From an uncultured Spirochaetales bacterium (GTDB lineage Bacteria > Spirochaetota > Spirochaetia > Sphaerochaetales > Sphaerochaetaceae), in assembly GCA_949285145.1 (NCBI GenBank), contig CASDXQ010000002.1, positions 81,516 through 126,167 of the forward strand: a stretch of DNA of 44,652 nt, given 5' to 3'. The position numbers and the translations under genes are program-made. The notes beneath the pieces are model-generated. The model was not told the origin of the DNA. It made no database searches and saw only the letters and a list, made by a program, of their open reading frames with translations. Within the stretch, counting starts at the first letter, position 1. Each line of letters opens with the position of its first letter. This document shows positions 43,270-44,652 of the stretch, piece by piece.

Positions 43270-44466
43270 AAGCTTCGCCCTTCAACGGTCCATAACAATC
43301 GAGATTGCCTTTCATGAAGGCCTTTTCAATTGCTCTGCGGATCTCAGGTGCGCTTGTTTCGGTGCGTCCCACACCTACATTGTTTTCATAGAACAGTCAC
43401 AACGATAGACTCTGTCCTTAAGGGAAAGACTGTTCAGCTTCCCGCAATCAGGACAGAACTTTGTACTCGGTACTCTTTTATTTAAAACAATGACATCATC
43501 CCTCTTCATGAGATCGCTCTTCACCCTGCCAAGGACTGAATGCTGGACATGTCCTGCAAACCACCCTTTATGCCAGTGAGTGAGCATCTCATCCTGAATG
43601 ACCACCGTCCTGTTCCTCACAAATCCCGCCACTATCTTGTTCGCAAGGTCATCCTTGCAGTTTGTCATCTTCTGGTATTCAACCTTTATCAGATGGAGAG
43701 TACGTGCATGGCGCCTTGAGCCTTTGACCTGCCGGGCAAGCTTCTTCTGAAACCTTTTAATACGCTCACCTTCTTGCACCGCTGATGTGGTGAAGTCGGT
43801 CTCGATGCCGAAATCGACACCGATGACCTTATTGTTCTTTTGTTTTGATTCAACCTTGTTCCTGTCAATCCAGCAGGTGACAGCTATATAATAACCATCA
43901 GGTTTATTGAGAAGTTTAACATTTGCAATCTCATAATCCGGATTGTCAAGAAACTGGTCCATCCCGTTTACTTTGATGAGCCCTTTGATTCCCTGGAGCT
44001 TTATACGGTTCATTCGGGCAATCTTGTGTGTCACACCATACTGCTTGAATTCAAGCGCCTTCAGCTCACTGATGTATTTCAAAGGACCGACCTTCAGCCC
44101 CTTCCTCTTCCTTACAGCAAGCACCCTTATGGAGTTCTTTATCTGGGTGTGTATCGTCTGCCTCAATGACTGGGGAAGATAGGCATACTCGCATTCGATG
44201 TCATTACCGTCCTTGTCTTTGTGTACGACGGTCTTTGACTTTGTATCGTAATCAAAAATTGAAGATGTTTCGCCAAAATTGAGGATGGCATTGTAGCACC
44301 GCTTGCCTTCGACAAAGAGCATCTTCAGTTCTTCTTTCTGTCTTGCAGTGAGCTTGTTCCTCTGTATCTTGCACTTGCACTGGAAGACACGGCAGACCTG
44401 ACTCTCACGTTTTTCACGTGTCGCCTTCTTTGACTGGGCGATCTTCCTGTTCTTTTCAATGTTCAT
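43259..44466 (-). pseudogene. tnpB: tnpB of an IS200/IS605-type element, C-terminal RuvC motif deleted and frame broken
   Basis: From the ATG at 44466 the frame reads about 363 residues (MNIEKNRKIAQSKK...). It has the helix-turn-helix/wedge region, the first RuvC Asp in GVDFGIE, the Glu region TVVIQDEML, and the zinc-finger pairs CPDC and CDC. It then ends at 43375 just after YRCDCSMKTM. The next family segment, with the third catalytic Asp (DRD.NAA.N), is missing. A different frame picks up at once with FYENNVGVGRTE and runs to GEASTF and a stop at 43259, which is the normal TnpB tail. So an internal deletion of roughly 20 codons removed a catalytic residue and shifted the frame. The RNA-guided nuclease should be dead. 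No tnpA is in the window. Confidence 0.85.
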
Positions 44467-44476
44467 ACAACAGTAC

Positions 44477-44652
44477 TCAGGCTTTGTATTCAGCTTCTTT
44501 CTCTGCCGCAAGCTTAGCTTTCACATCATCGGAAAGAGTGAGGGAGAAAGGAATTCTCTGCTGCATCACAACCTGACTCAGATAGAGATTCACTCCTGCT
44601 GTGAGAGTAAGTCCAAGTGATGAGAATATTTTCTCTGCTTCTTCTTTTACCT
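44477..44652 (-). CDS. RelB/DinJ-type antitoxin, C-terminal part (runs off the window)
   Basis: The visible 57 codons read VKEEAEKIFSSLGLTLTAG followed by VNLYLSQVVMQQRIPFSL, the ribbon-helix-helix and linker typical of RelB/DinJ antitoxins, and end KAKLAAEKEAEYKA with a stop at 44477. The start lies outside the window. Such antitoxins normally overlap a RelE/YafQ-type toxin gene; here the decayed tnpB begins 10 bases after the stop instead, and no toxin follows. The insertion may have split the pair or cut the antitoxin tail. Confidence 0.75.
   Translation of the reverse strand, partial: VKEEAEKIFSSLGLTLTAGVNLYLSQVVMQQRIPFSLTLSDDVKAKLAAEKEAEYKA

Overview
The window looks like a chromosomal segment from a spirochaete, probably a gut-associated member of the Sphaerochaetaceae/Treponemataceae. 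The main evidence is a V-type ATP synthase operon in the spirochaetal order E - DUF2764 - A - B - D - I - K, an LptD-like gene directly after uvrA, an MEP-pathway ispG, and a sugar-binding protein whose mature end (FAGGAGES) is typical of spirochaetes. No rRNA, tRNA or CRISPR array was seen. The assignment rests on gene content and family recognition, not on a database search.

Layout. (1) 1-4808, minus strand: a tight run of a short YhcH-like gene, ispG, uvrA and the N-terminal part of an LptD-like outer-membrane protein. (2) 5030-7693, plus strand: a P-type calcium ATPase with its terminator. (3) 7958-14058, minus strand: a frameshifted P-loop kinase, the class I ribonucleotide reductase genes nrdA-nrdB, and a short Lon-type protease. 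(4) 14449-23834, minus strand: a compact gene cluster with all the marks of a ribosomally made, radical-SAM-modified peptide (RiPP) system. It holds a gene of unknown function, a membrane-anchored LuxR-type regulator, a LolD/MacB-type ATPase, a radical SAM/SPASM maturase with an N-terminal peptide-binding domain, three very cysteine-rich precursor peptides, two FtsX-type permeases, a LolA-like periplasmic protein and a separate ABC exporter. Most junctions after the ATPase are 4-base ATGA overlaps or gaps of under 40 bases. This is the most novel part of the window.

(5) 24035-24559, plus strand: a nitroreductase, ending at a shared terminator. (6) 24645-31775, minus strand: the V-type ATP synthase operon. 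Its D gene carries an exact 32-bp tandem duplication near the 5' end that breaks the original reading frame and leaves a TTGA stop/start overlap. (7) 32142-33083, plus strand: a lone AT-rich glycosyltransferase. (8) 33080-41522, minus strand: a beta-galactoside utilisation locus with an AraC-type membrane regulator, a sugar-binding protein, two permeases, and a beta-galactosidase split into overlapping large and small subunit genes (LacLM-like), plus a possible 63-codon coupled gene. (9) 41646-44652: a DUF2007-like gene, a degenerate GIY-YIG-like gene, uridine phosphorylase, a decayed IS200/IS605-type tnpB that has lost its last RuvC motif, and the end of a RelB/DinJ-type antitoxin gene.

How the parts work together. 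In the RiPP cluster the maturase should bind the shared MD(I/V)xxLK leaders and form thioethers in the Cys arrays. The Lol/MacB-like set and the exporter would then move the product through the double membrane, under control of the membrane regulator. In the lac locus the AraC-type sensor would switch on uptake of a galactoside that LacLM then hydrolyses.
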